The notes below the pieces were generated by a model. It did not search any database. It was not told the origin of the DNA and saw only the letters and a list, made by a program, of their open reading frames with translations. This document shows, one piece after another, positions 11,100-21,608 of a DNA stretch of 64,000 nucleotides (position 1 is its first letter; each line of letters begins with the position of its first letter). The stretch is taken from NCBI RefSeq assembly GCF_032452875.1, contig NC_083870.1, positions 7,254,001-7,318,000 of the forward strand, written 5' to 3'. The position numbers were made by a program, and so were the translations under genes. The stretch is from Bos javanicus (lineage: Eukaryota; Chordata; Mammalia; Artiodactyla; Bovidae).

Positions 11100-11190
11100 A
11101 CTTATAGGAGACTAGATGTTAAACACTGAGAAGAGTGCCTCATACATAGTAAGTGCTCACTGAACATTAGCTATTTTTTCTATTTCATTT
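11100..11190 (+). repeat. MIR 3' end
   Basis: 'gagaagagtgcctcatacat' and 'agtaagtgctcactgaacat' followed by tagct are the MIR 3' terminus. Confidence 0.6.
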
Positions 11191-11270
11191 ATGTAATGAT
11201 TATATTACTCAATTATAATAAATTTAGTTGGTACAAACAGGTTTGGAAACAAACAATTGGCCCTCAGCAC

Positions 11271-11316
11271 ACTGTTGTTGCTGCTCAGCCGCTAAGTCGG
11301 GTCTGACTCTTAGCAC
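11271..11316 (-). mobile_element. Bov-A SINE scrap
   Basis: ttgttgctgctcagccgcta then agtcgggtctgactctta: about 45 bp of antisense Bov-A. Confidence 0.6.
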
Positions 11317-11769
11317 ACAGTCAGGCCAAATGAAGGAGCAGAATCATGGTGGCATATAAGACGATAAGAACATGAGCATGTAACAGTTGTTAGTGAATAG
11401 TTAGTAGTTGTGAATATGTTTTGCAAAAAGGAATGAAGACCAAGAAATAAGTTAAGTGGAGGTCACCTGAGCTCTCCTTCTCTAAGCCTTTCGTCTCTCA
11501 CCCTTGTCTATCAACGCCATCCCCAACCAGAGCTGTGGGTCGCTTAGCACAGGCTGTGACCTGCATAAACCCGCCCAACTGAGGGCGTGAGTGAGGGCTG
11601 AAACCCAGCCACGCTGCCCTCTCCAAACATGGGGCTGCCTCCCACCCAGGGCAGAGGCACCTTTCCCTAACCCGCACGCTGATCCCCCCTCCTGCCCCAG
11701 CCTGCCTCCCGCCCTGTGTTCTCCTCACTCAAGCCCCTGGATTACTCAGAACACAATGAAGCAGGACTG
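11317..11769. other. No recognised feature; pyrimidine-rich GC patch
   Basis: 11480-11740 is GC- and C-rich and has frames on both strands (11498-11728 minus, 11591 onward plus) without recognisable domains. The plus frame continues into the SINE that follows, which argues against coding. Confidence 0.4.
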
Positions 11770-11988
11770 CACAGCTTCCCTGGAGGCTCAGATGGTAAAG
11801 AATCTCCCTGCATTGCAGGAGACACGGGTTCGATCCCTGGGTCGGCAAAATCCCCTAGAGAAAAAGGGCATGGCTCTCCACTCCAGTCTTCTTGCCTGGA
11901 ACGTCTCCATGGACAGAGGAGCCTGGCGGGCTACAGTCCATGGGGTCACAAAGAGTCGGACACGACTGAGCCTCTAAGCGCAACACAG
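11770..11988 (+). mobile_element. Bov-tA SINE
   Basis: tRNA-derived head gcttccctggaggctcagat with a pol III B-box-like ggttcgatccc, then the BovB-derived body (ccactccagtcttcttgcct, ggcgggctacagtccatggg, gtcggacacgactgagc). Complete. Confidence 0.93.
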
Positions 11989-12599
11989 CATAGGGTTACT
12001 GCACTGCGGCATACTGGAAAAGACGCCTTCGTTAAAAACAACAGCACAGTCAAAGAAAGAAATGTTTGCATGTGAAATGTGATGAGTTCTTTCAGGCCTG
12101 GCTCCCACTAACTGGGGAAGCAGCACCACCTCAGACAGCAACACTGCCCAGAGCCTGCCTGCACGCCTGGCTGTGAGCCAACTGTCTCACGCTCGTCTTA
12201 TTTTTGCCCTCAGAATGGAGACAAGGAGACTGAAAAGGATTCACACTTCTGTTTAGACAGTGCACTTAAATTTTTCAAAATACAAAGCTAAAACTTTCCC
12301 TGCAAAATCTCCCTTTAAGTGAGGTAGTTGATGAAGTGTTAGAACAGGTGGTCTGTGTCCATTTGAGTTGAACGTTCTTTCTGCGATAAAGGACTTGATT
12401 ATGCTTTAATTCTATAGACCTCATTTTCATTCTTGTTAATCATCTGTCAGTTGCCTGTGTTAGTATCAGACAGATGTAGTAGAGTTAATCCAAAATCACA
12501 TGTGCTTAGAAATCTAGACTGAACAGCATCTTCACCAAAGCAGGCACCCAATTGAAAAAGGAATTGTTTCCCAGGGGGCCTTAATGCCCATGTAAATCC
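11989..12599. other. No recognised feature
   Basis: No repeat or gene recognised. Confidence 0.4.
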
Positions 12600-12712
12600 C
12601 TGTGCAAAACTGGGAACCAGAGACAGAAAGTAAGTGACTGATGGGCAGAGGGCTGGAAAGCAAATCCAAACCTCCAGACCTGTAATCTCAGAGTCTGCAC
12701 TGCCTTCCCGGG
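12600..12712 (-). repeat. Probable MIR, antisense
   Basis: 'aagtaagtgactgatgggc', 'agagggctggaaagcaaatc' and 'cagagtctgcactgcc' are in antisense MIR order. Confidence 0.5.
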
Positions 12713-13527
12713 TTCCAATTTTACAGTTAAATGGCTTAGCAAGGGCTTTACTGGTTTGAAGTCAACATTAGGAGACATTAGGCTCTACCAGCATGATACT
12801 GGCCCTTAGTCTCTAAAGAGAATTTGCCCAATTAAAATTTCAACATTGGTCCTACTTGAGGGGACCTTAGCTTTCAGGCTGAAGCTAAAAACTTCATTAA
12901 GTCCAGTGTTCCTCCTGCAAAGAAAGAGTCAAGAATCCTTTCCAGGAAAGGTGAGCTGGCCTCAGCCGTAACTGGGAAATGAACTGGTTTAAACCACTAC
13001 CCTTCCAGCAGACACCAAGGTGAATTCAACAGCAATGACACCACCTCCACTCTCAAGTAAGTGGCGATTCAGCTAGATGAAGCTGCTTGGATGCCTAAGC
13101 GGAAGGGGAGACAGATGAGCGAGGCAGAAGGACCTGAATGCAGAGCAGGTTGGTGAAAGAAGGCCCAAAACCAGCCAGCCTCTTCTGTATCAGAGGCCCA
13201 GCCTGTGAGCTGAGTTCAGGTTTAAAGAGGCTATCTCTAAACAAAGAAAGCAGTAAAGGAGAATGGAGAAGCACCCCAAAAGCTGGTGTGTTCTTTTCCA
13301 GAAGGCTAAGGGTGGAGAGAGGAGTCAGAACACTAGAAGAGACTCATCCCACCTCCACATAGCTAATCAGGACATCATACAGGGAAAGTCTGTTTTAACA
13401 GCAGACAAATGAATTGATGGGAGTAAAAACTTAGATACTCCCTGGGCATTCTGGGGCACACTGCTCAAGAGTGCATCCCTTCAACTGTGGAAATATGAAT
13501 GGCATGTTGTGAGGGATAAGTCGGCTA
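12713..13527. other. No recognised feature
   Basis: Unassigned DNA. The 74-codon frame at 13138-13362 has no recognisable motif. Confidence 0.4.
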
Positions 13528-13640
13528 AAAATATTTTCCTGGGGATTAAATGAGATAGTATCTGTAAAGTGACTAACATAGATATAGGCATTTATAAGGG
13601 CTCAACATAATGGTAGTTTTGTTATTAGTAACTGAGGAAA
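13528..13640 (+). repeat. MIR 3' part
   Basis: 'ggggattaaatgagatagta', 'tctgtaaagtgactaacata', 'ataagggctcaacataatgg' follow the MIR 3' half. Confidence 0.65.
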
Positions 13641-13929
13641 AATTGTCAGCACACTTCATAGGATATGGTAGGTATTCAAAACTGTTGGTTGGCATTAGAA
13701 AGTTGGAGGGCTACCAGCACAGGGAACGTGGAACTGAACTGACCCTTGGCCCTGAAGAACAGGAAGGAGCCAGATGAACAGGAAATCAGGAAATCTTTGA
13801 GTAGGAAATCAGTAGTGAAATCGAAGACCTTACCACACAGTAGGTGATCGATAAGCATCTTTGCAAAGAATGAGGCCCTAAACAGCTAAGTTACAGTTGT
13901 CATTTACAGCATGACACTAAGCTGGGACT

Positions 13930-14065
13930 GGAAGAAGAGACATGAGTTATAGACTCTGCTACTAATCAGCTCTGAAAATCCTTCTGGCCTCTGTTTCTCA
14001 TCTAAGGGACGGAACCAAATGACCTCCATGGCTCTTCCAGCTCTCAGATTCTGTATTTCTATTGA
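13930..14065 (+). repeat. MIR-type SINE
   Basis: 'actctgctactaatcagctc', 'cctctgtttctcatctaagg', 'aaatgacctccatggctctt' and 'ccagctctcagattctgta' match a MIR variant. Confidence 0.6.
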
Positions 14066-15539
14066 TTCATTCAGCTGACAAGACAAGCAGGTGACCTGAC
14101 CATATGTACACGCACTTGCTTGCACAGGGTATGCAGGGAAACATATTCACATCAGGAGTGGCTGTGACAGGCAAGTTCTCCTGGGACACGAGCCCCACGT
14201 GGACCAACAGACAGACTGTCAGGAATTAACCACCATCACCTTTTCATAACTGCTTCTTTGCCTTTAATCACACTGCCAGGCACACAGGCCTGGTTTTAAT
14301 TAGTCAGAGCAGTGACTGCCTCAGTCCAGCAACCAAAGCTTTGATCTCTCCATGGGGCACGTTTCTGCACTGCTGACCATGTTCCAAGAGTCTGAAACAT
14401 ACACCAGTGAAAGCCTTTGACAGTTCAGCCTTGACAAGGCTCCCGATGGCCCCTTTACAGGTATGTGCAACATCGAGGGCCCGCAAAGGGGCAGAGGCGG
14501 AAGAGGGGGCAACGGAGAAAGGCAGCCAAGGCTCGTGCTGAGAATGCACCCACAGCACCAGCGCTGGGGAAGGCTTCTCAGGTTGGGGAAGCTTTTAAAC
14601 AAGTGCCTGGCAAGTTACATGCTGGTTGCAACACATGCAATTAAATTGTGGTGGCGAGAAAAAGGGTCTGTTGTAAGGAGATGAGTCAGAATCAGTTCAA
14701 ATTCTGGTTGACTAAGTGAACTTTTCCAGGAGGGGAAGGCTCACAGAATCAGGTCCTAAGGGCCTAATGTCAGGACAGTTGACAAGGTGAAAAGACGTTT
14801 CAAAAGAAAAATCTCTGCCTCTATGGAATCTCTTCCCCCATGTGTTTAGAATTCACTGAAGGAGTTCCCAAATGTAGAACAATAAAAAGTAGCAGCCCAC
14901 ACCTAAATGAACAGGTTGAGAATGTTATGAGCAGAAGTAATGGCCTCGTCTCCTGTACAAATACAAATTCCACTCCGTTTGGCCAAGCACAGAGGTTGGG
15001 CGGGGTGGTAGGGGAAGGGGAGTGTCCGTCCACAGAGCGCTGTGAACACATTACCTGTGGTTTCTGGAATGGCTCGAGCATTAGAGCAGTGCCCATGCCT
15101 CTTGTGATGTGAATCTTTCAGATTAAACTAGAATCATGGAGATCAGGGCAGCATTTTTAAGGAGGGGAGTAAGCTGGGAAGGAGGGGACCAGGACAGTAG
15201 AGAGGGATTGAAAAGTGGGACACCGTAGGCAGCAGTGACATGAAAATGGCCTTGCCTACTCCACAGGAGAAACATTTCTATTAGAAGACACATCCTGAAA
15301 CACAGCTCTAACACTGCCAGGTTCCCATCTCCAAACTCTGAGTTTTTGCTGTCTATGGGTAAGATACACAATCGCCATGGCACTCGACGCCCGATACAGT
15401 ATAAACCTAATGTAGCTTCTTATCCTTAACTCCATTAAACATCTGATTGTTCCAGGGACATCATATTAACTCACTGCCTGGATACCAGGCCCCGTATTTT
15501 CCCACTACTGGGTACTATTCCCTCAGTTCAGCTTTTGCC
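14066..15539. other. No recognised feature (about 1.5 kb)
   Basis: No repeat recognised. Overlapping frames at 14304-14684 and 14821-15112 occur on both strands, contain no recognisable domain and look like chance frames. Confidence 0.4.
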
Positions 15540-15712
15540 CATCTTCCACTAAACCATACTCATTTTTCAAGATCCGAATCATTCCCCAAGAGCAAAGTAG
15601 GCTTCCTCGGCACTCCATATACATCCTGGAGCCCTGACACATTCGGTCTTGTGTTAATAGCAGTTTCTGTGCATGTTGGTCTTTCTCACTAGACTTTAAA
15701 CTCCATGGGGAC

Positions 15713-15721
15713 AGAGACCAT
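15713..15721. repeat. Left TSD of BovB insertion
   Basis: agagaccat; partner agagacgat at 16034-16042, 8 of 9 identical. Confidence 0.7.
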
Positions 15722-16033
15722 GCAAGGAGATCAAACCAGTCAATCCTAAAGGAAATCGACCCTGAATATTCATTCGAAGGACTCATGCTGAAGTTCCAAT
15801 ACTTTTACCAATTGATTTGAAGAGCAGACTCATTGGAAAAGACCCTGGTGCTGGGAAATATAGAGGGCAGAAGGAGAAGGGGACGACAGAGGATGAGAAG
15901 GTTGGACTGCATCACTGACTCAATGGACACGAGTTTGAGCAAACTCTAGGAGATAGTGAAGGACAGGGAAGCCTGGCATACTGCAGTCTATGGGGTCACA
16001 AAGAGGTGGACAAAATTTAACGACTAAACAACA
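15722..16033 (+). mobile_element. BovB 3' end, 312 bp
   Basis: 5'-truncated BovB starting at gcaaggagatcaaaccagtc and ending taacgactaaacaaca. Landmarks: gggcagaaggagaaggggac, gaggatgagaaggttggact, ctatggggtcacaaagag. Confidence 0.92.
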
Positions 16034-16042
16034 AGAGACGAT
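16034..16042. repeat. Right TSD of BovB insertion
   Basis: agagacgat; see 15713-15721. Confidence 0.7.
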
Positions 16043-16365
16043 CTCTTAATCATCTTCACATAATTCCAACAGCAGTCATGATGCTCTCCTCAAAAAAAAG
16101 GTGATTACTATATGTGGAACTGTTGAGTTTAAGAGAGAAAAAGACAACCATGCCCCTTCATAAACTTTCCCTATGAGCCAGCATCAGATTCCAAATCCCA
16201 GAGTATATAGGCGTCTGGAAAGGTGGTTAAATATTTCACATAAGTTCTTGGCAAAAGAGGAACCACCAAGTAGCCCAGGCAAATGTTCACAAGACCTGCC
16301 ACAAGGGAAAGCTTTTGGAGGCATGATTTCAAAGCTCTATCTCCCAAGTAAAACTCCCGGAGAGT

Positions 16366-16574
16366 CATGCTATTCTTCACTTAGTCATGTCTGACTCTCT
16401 GTGACCCCGTGGACTGTAGGCCACCAGGCTCCTCTGTCCATGAGATTCTCCAGGCAAGAATACTGGAGTGGGTTGCCATTCCCTTCTCCAAGGGATCTTT
16501 CCAACCCAGGGATTGAACCCGGGTCTCCTACATTGCAGGCAGATTCTTTACCATCTGAGTCACCAGGGAAGCTG
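16366..16574 (-). mobile_element. Bov-tA SINE
   Basis: Complete antisense copy from cttcacttagtcatgtctga to gagtcaccagggaagct. The antisense B-box region (gggattgaacccgggtctcc) and the tRNA-like head are on the right. Confidence 0.93.
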
Positions 16575-16639
16575 ATGGGATTGGGCCACGAAGGCTAAAA
16601 GTTTAAGGATGCCTACAGCTGAAATTACTTGGGAGAAAT

Positions 16640-16802
16640 GCAAGTGTCTGCTATGGGTACAGGGTTTTGTGTTGAATGACAAAAACATTCTTGAATTGTG
16701 GTGGTAGCACAAAACTCTCAATATACTATGAACCACTGAATTATACACGTTAAGTGGGTAAATTGTATAACGTGAGTAATATTTCAATGAAGCTATTTTT
16801 AA
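16640..16802 (+). mobile_element. Old L1 3' end
   Basis: 'ttgaattgtggtggtagcac', 'aaaactctcaatatactatg', 'aaccactgaattatacacgt', 'aatatttcaatgaagcta': 3' UTR of an L1M-type element. Confidence 0.8.
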
Positions 16803-16844
16803 AGATGTTTACCAAGTACAAGCACCTTACTCGGAAGCTAAAAA

Positions 16845-17053
16845 GGTGAAAGTATTAGTCGCTCAGTCATGTCCAACTCTTTGAGACCCCATGGACTGCA
16901 GCCTGCCAGGCTCCTCTGTCCATGGAATTCTCCAGGCAAGAATACTGGAGTGGGTTGCCATTCCCTTCTCCAGGGGATCTTCCTGACCCAGTGATTGAAC
17001 CCATGCTGCATTGCAGGCAGATTTTTAACCTTCTGAGCCACCAGGGAAGCCCC
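16845..17053 (-). mobile_element. Bov-tA SINE
   Basis: Antisense copy from ggtgaaagtattagtcgctc to gagccaccagggaagcccc. A short deletion affects the head around 17005. Confidence 0.93.
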
Positions 17054-17235
17054 TTTACACTGAGGGAGGCTGGAAAATGGCCAGGTTAGAGTCAGAAGAA
17101 GGCTGACCGTTGCATTGCGAGTCAGGGCCGAGTCAACTGCCCCTCTGCCCACCATCTGCGAGACAGCAACAGATGCTGGGGTGAGGGGGAAGCTGCCTAG
17201 TAAGGACTATTTACTTTAGCCATAAGAATGTGCAT

Positions 17236-17423
17236 GTTGGGTTCCCAAAGTGTAATCTCTGTACCATCACCATCAGTATTACCTGGGAACTTATTATTAA
17301 TAGAAATGCCAGTTCCTGGGCCCCACCCCAGACCTACTGAGAGAAGCTACAGGCAGAGCCAGCAATCTGTGTTTGAACAAACCCTCAGATAGACTGAGAC
17401 ACTCTAAAGTTTGGGAACCACTG
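17236..17423 (+). mobile_element. MER5A non-autonomous hAT element
   Basis: Starts ttgggttcccaaagtg, contains ttacctgggaacttattatt, agaaatgccagttcctgggc, cccaccccagacctactgag and ends ttgggaaccactg. The ends are imperfect inverted repeats, as in MER5A. Confidence 0.88.
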
Positions 17424-17427
17424 TACT

Positions 17428-17545
17428 GCTTAATTCTTAAGTGCACAGGCTTTACAGCTAGACTGCTTCCTCCTTTTACTAGCTATGTAACTGAAAGCCC
17501 ATTACCTAACCTCTATGCATAAGTTTCCCTCTCAGAACATGGGCA
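17428..17545 (+). repeat. MIR SINE 5' and central part
   Basis: 'agtgcacaggctttacagct', 'agactgcttcctccttttac', 'tagctatgtaactgaaagcc', 'cattacctaacctctatgca'. Confidence 0.65.
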
Positions 17546-18228
17546 AGCTGTCTTGCAGCTGTGTCAGCAGACCCCACACATGCAATACACAACAGATCAC
17601 AACATTCCCCATATTCAGCTTCCTTGAAGAAAAGAAAAAAGAACCTCTAAACTGCAGGACAGAGCCAAGGGGACAAAATGCTCTATATAGAGGATGCAAT
17701 ATATACATCAGTTCTAACAACAGCCTTTTAATCCTTTGATTCCCACGAGGAGAAAAGGAAATGAATAATGACCAAACACTCCAAACCCAGCCATAACCAA
17801 GCAGCTTTTAACAGAAACTGCATAAACCACCTGCTCTTATCCATAAATTCAGAGAGATTAGGATTTCTCCTACCTTAAGGACTTCCAATCATGACTTTTC
17901 AAACTAATGGAGTTCAAAGTCAATCCCATTTCCAGTATTTCTATTTCTCGTTGCAAGTGTGACCAACTTAGACCCAAGGAACTGGGCACCCCAAGTCCCA
18001 GTGTCTGGAGAGTCAAGGGACAGCTCTATGCTATAAGAGCATGGGTGTTATCTGAATTAATTGTGTGCTCACTAAAGAGAATCTGAAAATACATAAAGAT
18101 AGGAAGAAGAAACCAAGTTGCCTAACACCATTTCCCAAAGATATCCTTTGTTAATATTTTAGTGTATATACTTCCATTTTTGATACATAGGTTTCACTTC
18201 AGAGTTTTGTTGCTATTGCTACAAAAAC
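17546..18228. other. No firmly recognised feature
   Basis: 18060-18228 has a faint old-L1 look ('atcctttgttaatattttag' then 'tgtatatacttcc'), too weak to call. The rest is unassigned. Confidence 0.35.
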
Positions 18229-18249
18229 TTGTGTGTGTGTGTGTGTGTG
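18229..18249. repeat. (TG)n microsatellite
   Basis: Uninterrupted TG tract. Confidence 0.95.
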
Positions 18250-19480
18250 AAGCTATCATTTGACTATTGTCTGTGAGTCACAGGCAAAGGCAAGAAGTGG
18301 GTATTTGTTGTGTTTTGTATTTTTTTTTCCAGGAAGAGGGTGGGGTGAGATTCAGAGATCAGAAGATCTATATTAAAGAGGGAGGTCTGGCCAGTAGGGG
18401 AGAAAGCAGTTTTACAAAACTGGAACAATTAGAATGTGGATGGCGAGATTTTATGAAGTAGTATTAAGTATAATATCTGCTGGCTGGCAGTGGTAAGAGT
18501 TTAGGGATTCCTGCCTCCAGTGTATGCTGGTCTTAACTCTTCCTCATGTCCTTGAAAGGCAGGATAACCTATGAGGTCCGTGTAAAAGTAACTGTGGTTT
18601 GCACTGCTGAACTTTGCCATTTTATATTGGAATACATTCTTAAATAAATGCGGTTATGTTATACTTCATTTTAATGCACATTTCTCACTTTATGTCTTTT
18701 GCTAATAACATTACTTGCTATGTATTTTATATTTATTTTAGACTATGGGAATGATGTTAGACAAAAAGCAAATTTGAGCGATTTTCTTATTTGAGTTCAA
18801 AATAGGTCATAAAGCAGCAGAGACCACTCGCAACATCAACAACACATTTGGTTCAGGAACTGCTACTGCTAACAAATGTACAGTGTAGTGATGGTTCAAG
18901 AAGTTCTGCAGAGGAGACAAGAGCCTTGAAGATGAGAAGGGCAGTGGCCAGCCATCGGAGGTTGACAACGATACTGAGAGCCATCATTGAACCTGACTGT
19001 CTTACAACTATATGAGAAGTTGCTGAGGAACTCAGTGTCGACCATTTTATGGTCATTTGGCATTTGAAGCAAATTGGAAAGGTGAAAAGGCTCAATAAGT
19101 GGGTGCCTCGTGAGCTGACTGAAAATAAAAAAATAAAATCATTTTGAAGTGTCATCTTCTCTTATTCTATACAACAACAGTGAATCATCTCTCAATTGGA
19201 TTGTGACGTATGACAAACAGTGGATTCTACATAACTGGCAACAACCAGCTAAGAGGTGGCACCGAGAAGAAGCTCCAAAGTGCTTCCCAAAGCCAAACTT
19301 TCACCAAAAAAGGTCATGGTTGCTGTTTGGGGCTCTGCTGCCGGTCTGATCCACTAGAGCTTTCTGAATCCCAGCGAAAGCATTAAATTTGAGAAGTAGA
19401 CTAAGCAAAGCAATAGATGCTGAAAACTGCAAGGCCTGCAGTTGGCACTGGTCAACAGAATGGGCCCGATTCTTTTCCAT

Positions 19481-19538
19481 GACAACGCCCAACTGCCGTC
19501 ACATAACCAGACAACACCGAACTGCTGTCACACAACCA
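19481..19538 (+). repeat. 29-bp tandem duplication inside mariner
   Basis: Units 19481-19509 and 19510-19538 both start gacaac, continue aactg.-tgtcac or -cgtcac and end aacca. 25 of 29 positions agree. Confidence 0.85.
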
Positions 19539-19787
19539 ATGCTTCCAAAGTTGAATGACCTCGGCTACAAAGTTTTGAATCATCCACCACATTCACCTGA
19601 CCTCTTGCCAACTGACTACCACTTCTTCAAGCATCTCGACAACTTTTTGCAGGGAAAATGTTTCCACCAGCAGCAGGAGGCAGAAAATGTTTTCCAAGAG
19701 TTTGTCGAACTCGGAGGCACAGATTTTTACGCTACAGGAATAAACCAACTTATTTCTCATTGGCAAAATGTGTTGATTGTAATGGTT

Positions 19788-20288
19788 GCTATAACCAACC
19801 TAGATAGCATATTGAAAAGCAGAGACATTACTTTGCCAACAAAGGTTCGTCTAGTCAAGGCTATGGTTTTTCCTGTGGTCATGTATGGATGTGAGAGTTG
19901 GACTGTGAAGAAGGCTGAGCGCTGAAGAATTGATGCTTTTGAATTGTGGTGTTGGAGAAGACTCTTGAGAGTCCCTTGGACTGCAAGGAGATCCAACCAG
20001 TCCATTCTAAAGGAGATCAGCCCTGGGATTTCTCTGGAAGGAATGATACTAAAGCTGAAACTCCAGTACTTTGGCCACCTCATGCAAAGAGTTGACTCAT
20101 TGGAAAAGACTCTGATGCTGGGAGGGATTGGGGGCAAGATGAGAAGGGGATGACAGAGGATGGACTTGATGGACATGAGTCTGAGTGAACTACGGGAGTT
20201 GGTGATGGACAGGGAGGCCTGGAGTGCTGTGATTCATGGGGTCACAAAGAGTTGGACACGACTGAGCGACTAATCTGATCTGATCTGA
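19788..20288 (+). mobile_element. BovB 3' end inside mariner
   Basis: 5'-truncated copy from ctataaccaacctagatagc to the BovB 3' tail ctaatctgatctgatctgat. Protein landmarks in sequence: RDITLPTKVRLVKAM, YGCESWTVKKAE, WCWRRLLRVPWTARRSNQS. The two flanks join into continuous mariner coding sequence. No clear TSD. Confidence 0.93.
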
Positions 20289-20448
20289 TTTTGATTAATA
20301 AAGATGTATTTTTTGTAGTAATAATAAAGTGTTTTTAGTTTATTACTTTATTACTACTTTATTTTTAGTAGTAATAACGTGTTTGAACCTAGTTATAATG
20401 ATTTAAAATTCATGCTCCGAAACAGCAATTAAGTTTGCACCAAACTAA

Positions 20449-20712
20449 CACATGTTTTTAGAGTTCATGGGGCACTGCTGGATCTGATTCAGCCTTAGAT
20501 ACCTTGTCCCGCTCCCAGCGCTACAGCTCAGACACTACGTGTGAGGAGGGCAAGGCTGGTGGGGAAGTCCTGACCTGAGACCTGGGACTGTGAGGTTCAG
20601 AGCATGCAGAAACATGTCCAAGTTCATGGGCTCATAGTCTGGAGACTTGGGACTAGAATCCAGGTCTCGCAACCCCACTACCATTTTTCTTTCTAGAAAG
20701 CTCTTCTTGTCC
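20449..20712. other. No firmly recognised feature
   Basis: 20635-20690 (tctggagacttgggactaga, atccaggtctcgcaaccc) may be a MIR end in antisense. The rest is unassigned. Confidence 0.35.
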
Positions 20713-21290
20713 TTTTTTTAAATTTATTTCCACTAGGAGGATAATCGCATTACAATGTTGTATTGGTTTCTGCTGTACAACAAGTGAATCCGCTATAAGT
20801 ACACATACATCCCATCCCTGCTGAGCCTCCTGCCACACCCCGTGCATCCTAGCCCTCTAGGCCATCAGAGAGCACTGAGTTGAGGTCCCTGTGCGATACA
20901 GCTACATTTTACACATGGTAGTACACATATGTCATCAGTGGTGGTCGCTTTTTCGTGGCTGACTCTTCGCAACCCCATGGTCTGCAGCCCGCCAGGTCCC
21001 TCCATCCATGGAATTCTCCAGGCAAGAATACTGGAGCGTGTAGTCATTCTCTTCTCCAGGGGATGGCAAATGCTACTCTCTCAATTAATCCGACACTCTC
21101 CTTCTCCCTCTGTGTCCACAAGAATGTTGTCTACATCTGCTTCTATGTTTCTGCCCTACAAATAAGTTCATCAGTGCTGTATCTTCAGATCCCATGTATA
21201 TGTGTTGATATACGATATTTTTCTCTGACATACTTCACTCCATGTAACAAGCTCTATGTTCATCCACCTCACTTCAACTGATATTACAAA
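20713..21290 (-). mobile_element. Ruminant L1 3' UTR, antisense, split by SINE
   Basis: Left part: aatttatttccactaggagg, ataatcgcattacaatgttg, ctgctgtacaacaagtgaat, catttt acacatggtagta. Right part from 21068: tgctactctctcaattaatc, ctccctctgtgtccacaaga, gttcatccacctcac. The two parts are contiguous in the L1 consensus. Confidence 0.85.
20936..21067 (-). mobile_element. Bov-A SINE, partial
   Basis: ggctgactcttcgcaacccc, atggtctgcagcccgcca, ggaattctccaggcaagaat, actggagcgtgtagtcattc, ttctccaggggat. Lacks the tRNA-like head on the right. Confidence 0.85.
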
Positions 21291-21608
21291 ACTGATATTC
21301 TACTTACATACAATTCTAAATGCTCTTTGAACTTCATAAAAGCCTTTTCCCAAAATTCCTGCAACTTTTTAGAATATCACTTTTAACTATGCTTAATATT
21401 CCATTACGTGGCCACGTAATTATTATAGTTGTGCACCAGCTATCAATTTATTGCCTCTCAGCTCCAAATCCATGTGCTATGACCAGCTTTCTGATACTGG
21501 AGCTGGATCCCATAAACTGCACTGCTCGATGAGGTAGCCAACTAGTCATAGATGGTGAAACATCTGAAATACTGCGAGTGTGAACTAAGATGTGCTGTTA
21601 AGTATAAA

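Larger units (their letters stand above)
15540..16080 (+). mobile_element. L2 LINE, split by BovB
   Basis: Left part 15540-15721: 'catactcatttttcaagatc', 'tctcactagactttaaactc', 'catggggacagagacca'. Right part 16034-16080: agagacgatctcttaatcat then cttcacataattccaa. The right part continues the L2 consensus exactly where the left part stops, so it is one L2 copy. Confidence 0.8.
18745..20298 (+). pseudogene. Mariner transposase, broken
   Basis: The ancestral start is probably the ATG cluster at 18745-18756 (MGMMLDKKQI). The DNA-binding region reads FKKFCRGDKSLEDEKGSGQP. The catalytic region keeps all three metal-binding aspartates: VTYDKQW (19212-19214), FHDNA (19481-19483) and PTDYHFFKHL (19613-19615), the D,D34D arrangement of the family. 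Damage includes in-frame stops near 18775 and 18888, frameshifts, and a 29-bp tandem duplication at 19481-19538 that repeats the second catalytic aspartate and shifts frame. The last codons (after VDCNG) are separated by BovB, with ttttgattaa resuming at about 20289. It cannot make transposase. Confidence 0.9.
18572..20448 (+). mobile_element. Mariner element, near full length, with nested BovB
   Basis: The left terminal inverted repeat near 18573 (gaggtccgtgtaaaagtaac) pairs with the complement of the right end (aattaagtttgcaccaaact, 20427-20446). Both resemble the vertebrate mariner terminus ttaggttggtgcaaaagtaa. Between them lies a decayed transposase related to Hsmar1/SETMAR-type mariners. 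The transposon had itself moved by cut and paste at TA sites. A BovB insertion at about 19788-20288 splits the last codons. Without it the element would be about 1.4 kb, close to the family's usual 1.3 kb. Confidence 0.93.

Noticed and set aside
11770..11840. tRNA gene suggested by B-box ggttcgatccc
   Set aside because: This is the tRNA-derived head of a Bov-tA SINE; it does not fold as a full tRNA and recurs throughout the window.
11591..12075. Overlapping plus-strand frames of 128 and 119 codons
   Set aside because: Both run through the Bov-tA SINE at 11770-11988.
19788..20288. TSD for the BovB inside the mariner (ttgatt near 19773 and near 20291)
   Set aside because: The second ttgatt is explained by the mariner's own terminal codons, and the spacing to the BovB ends is wrong on the left.
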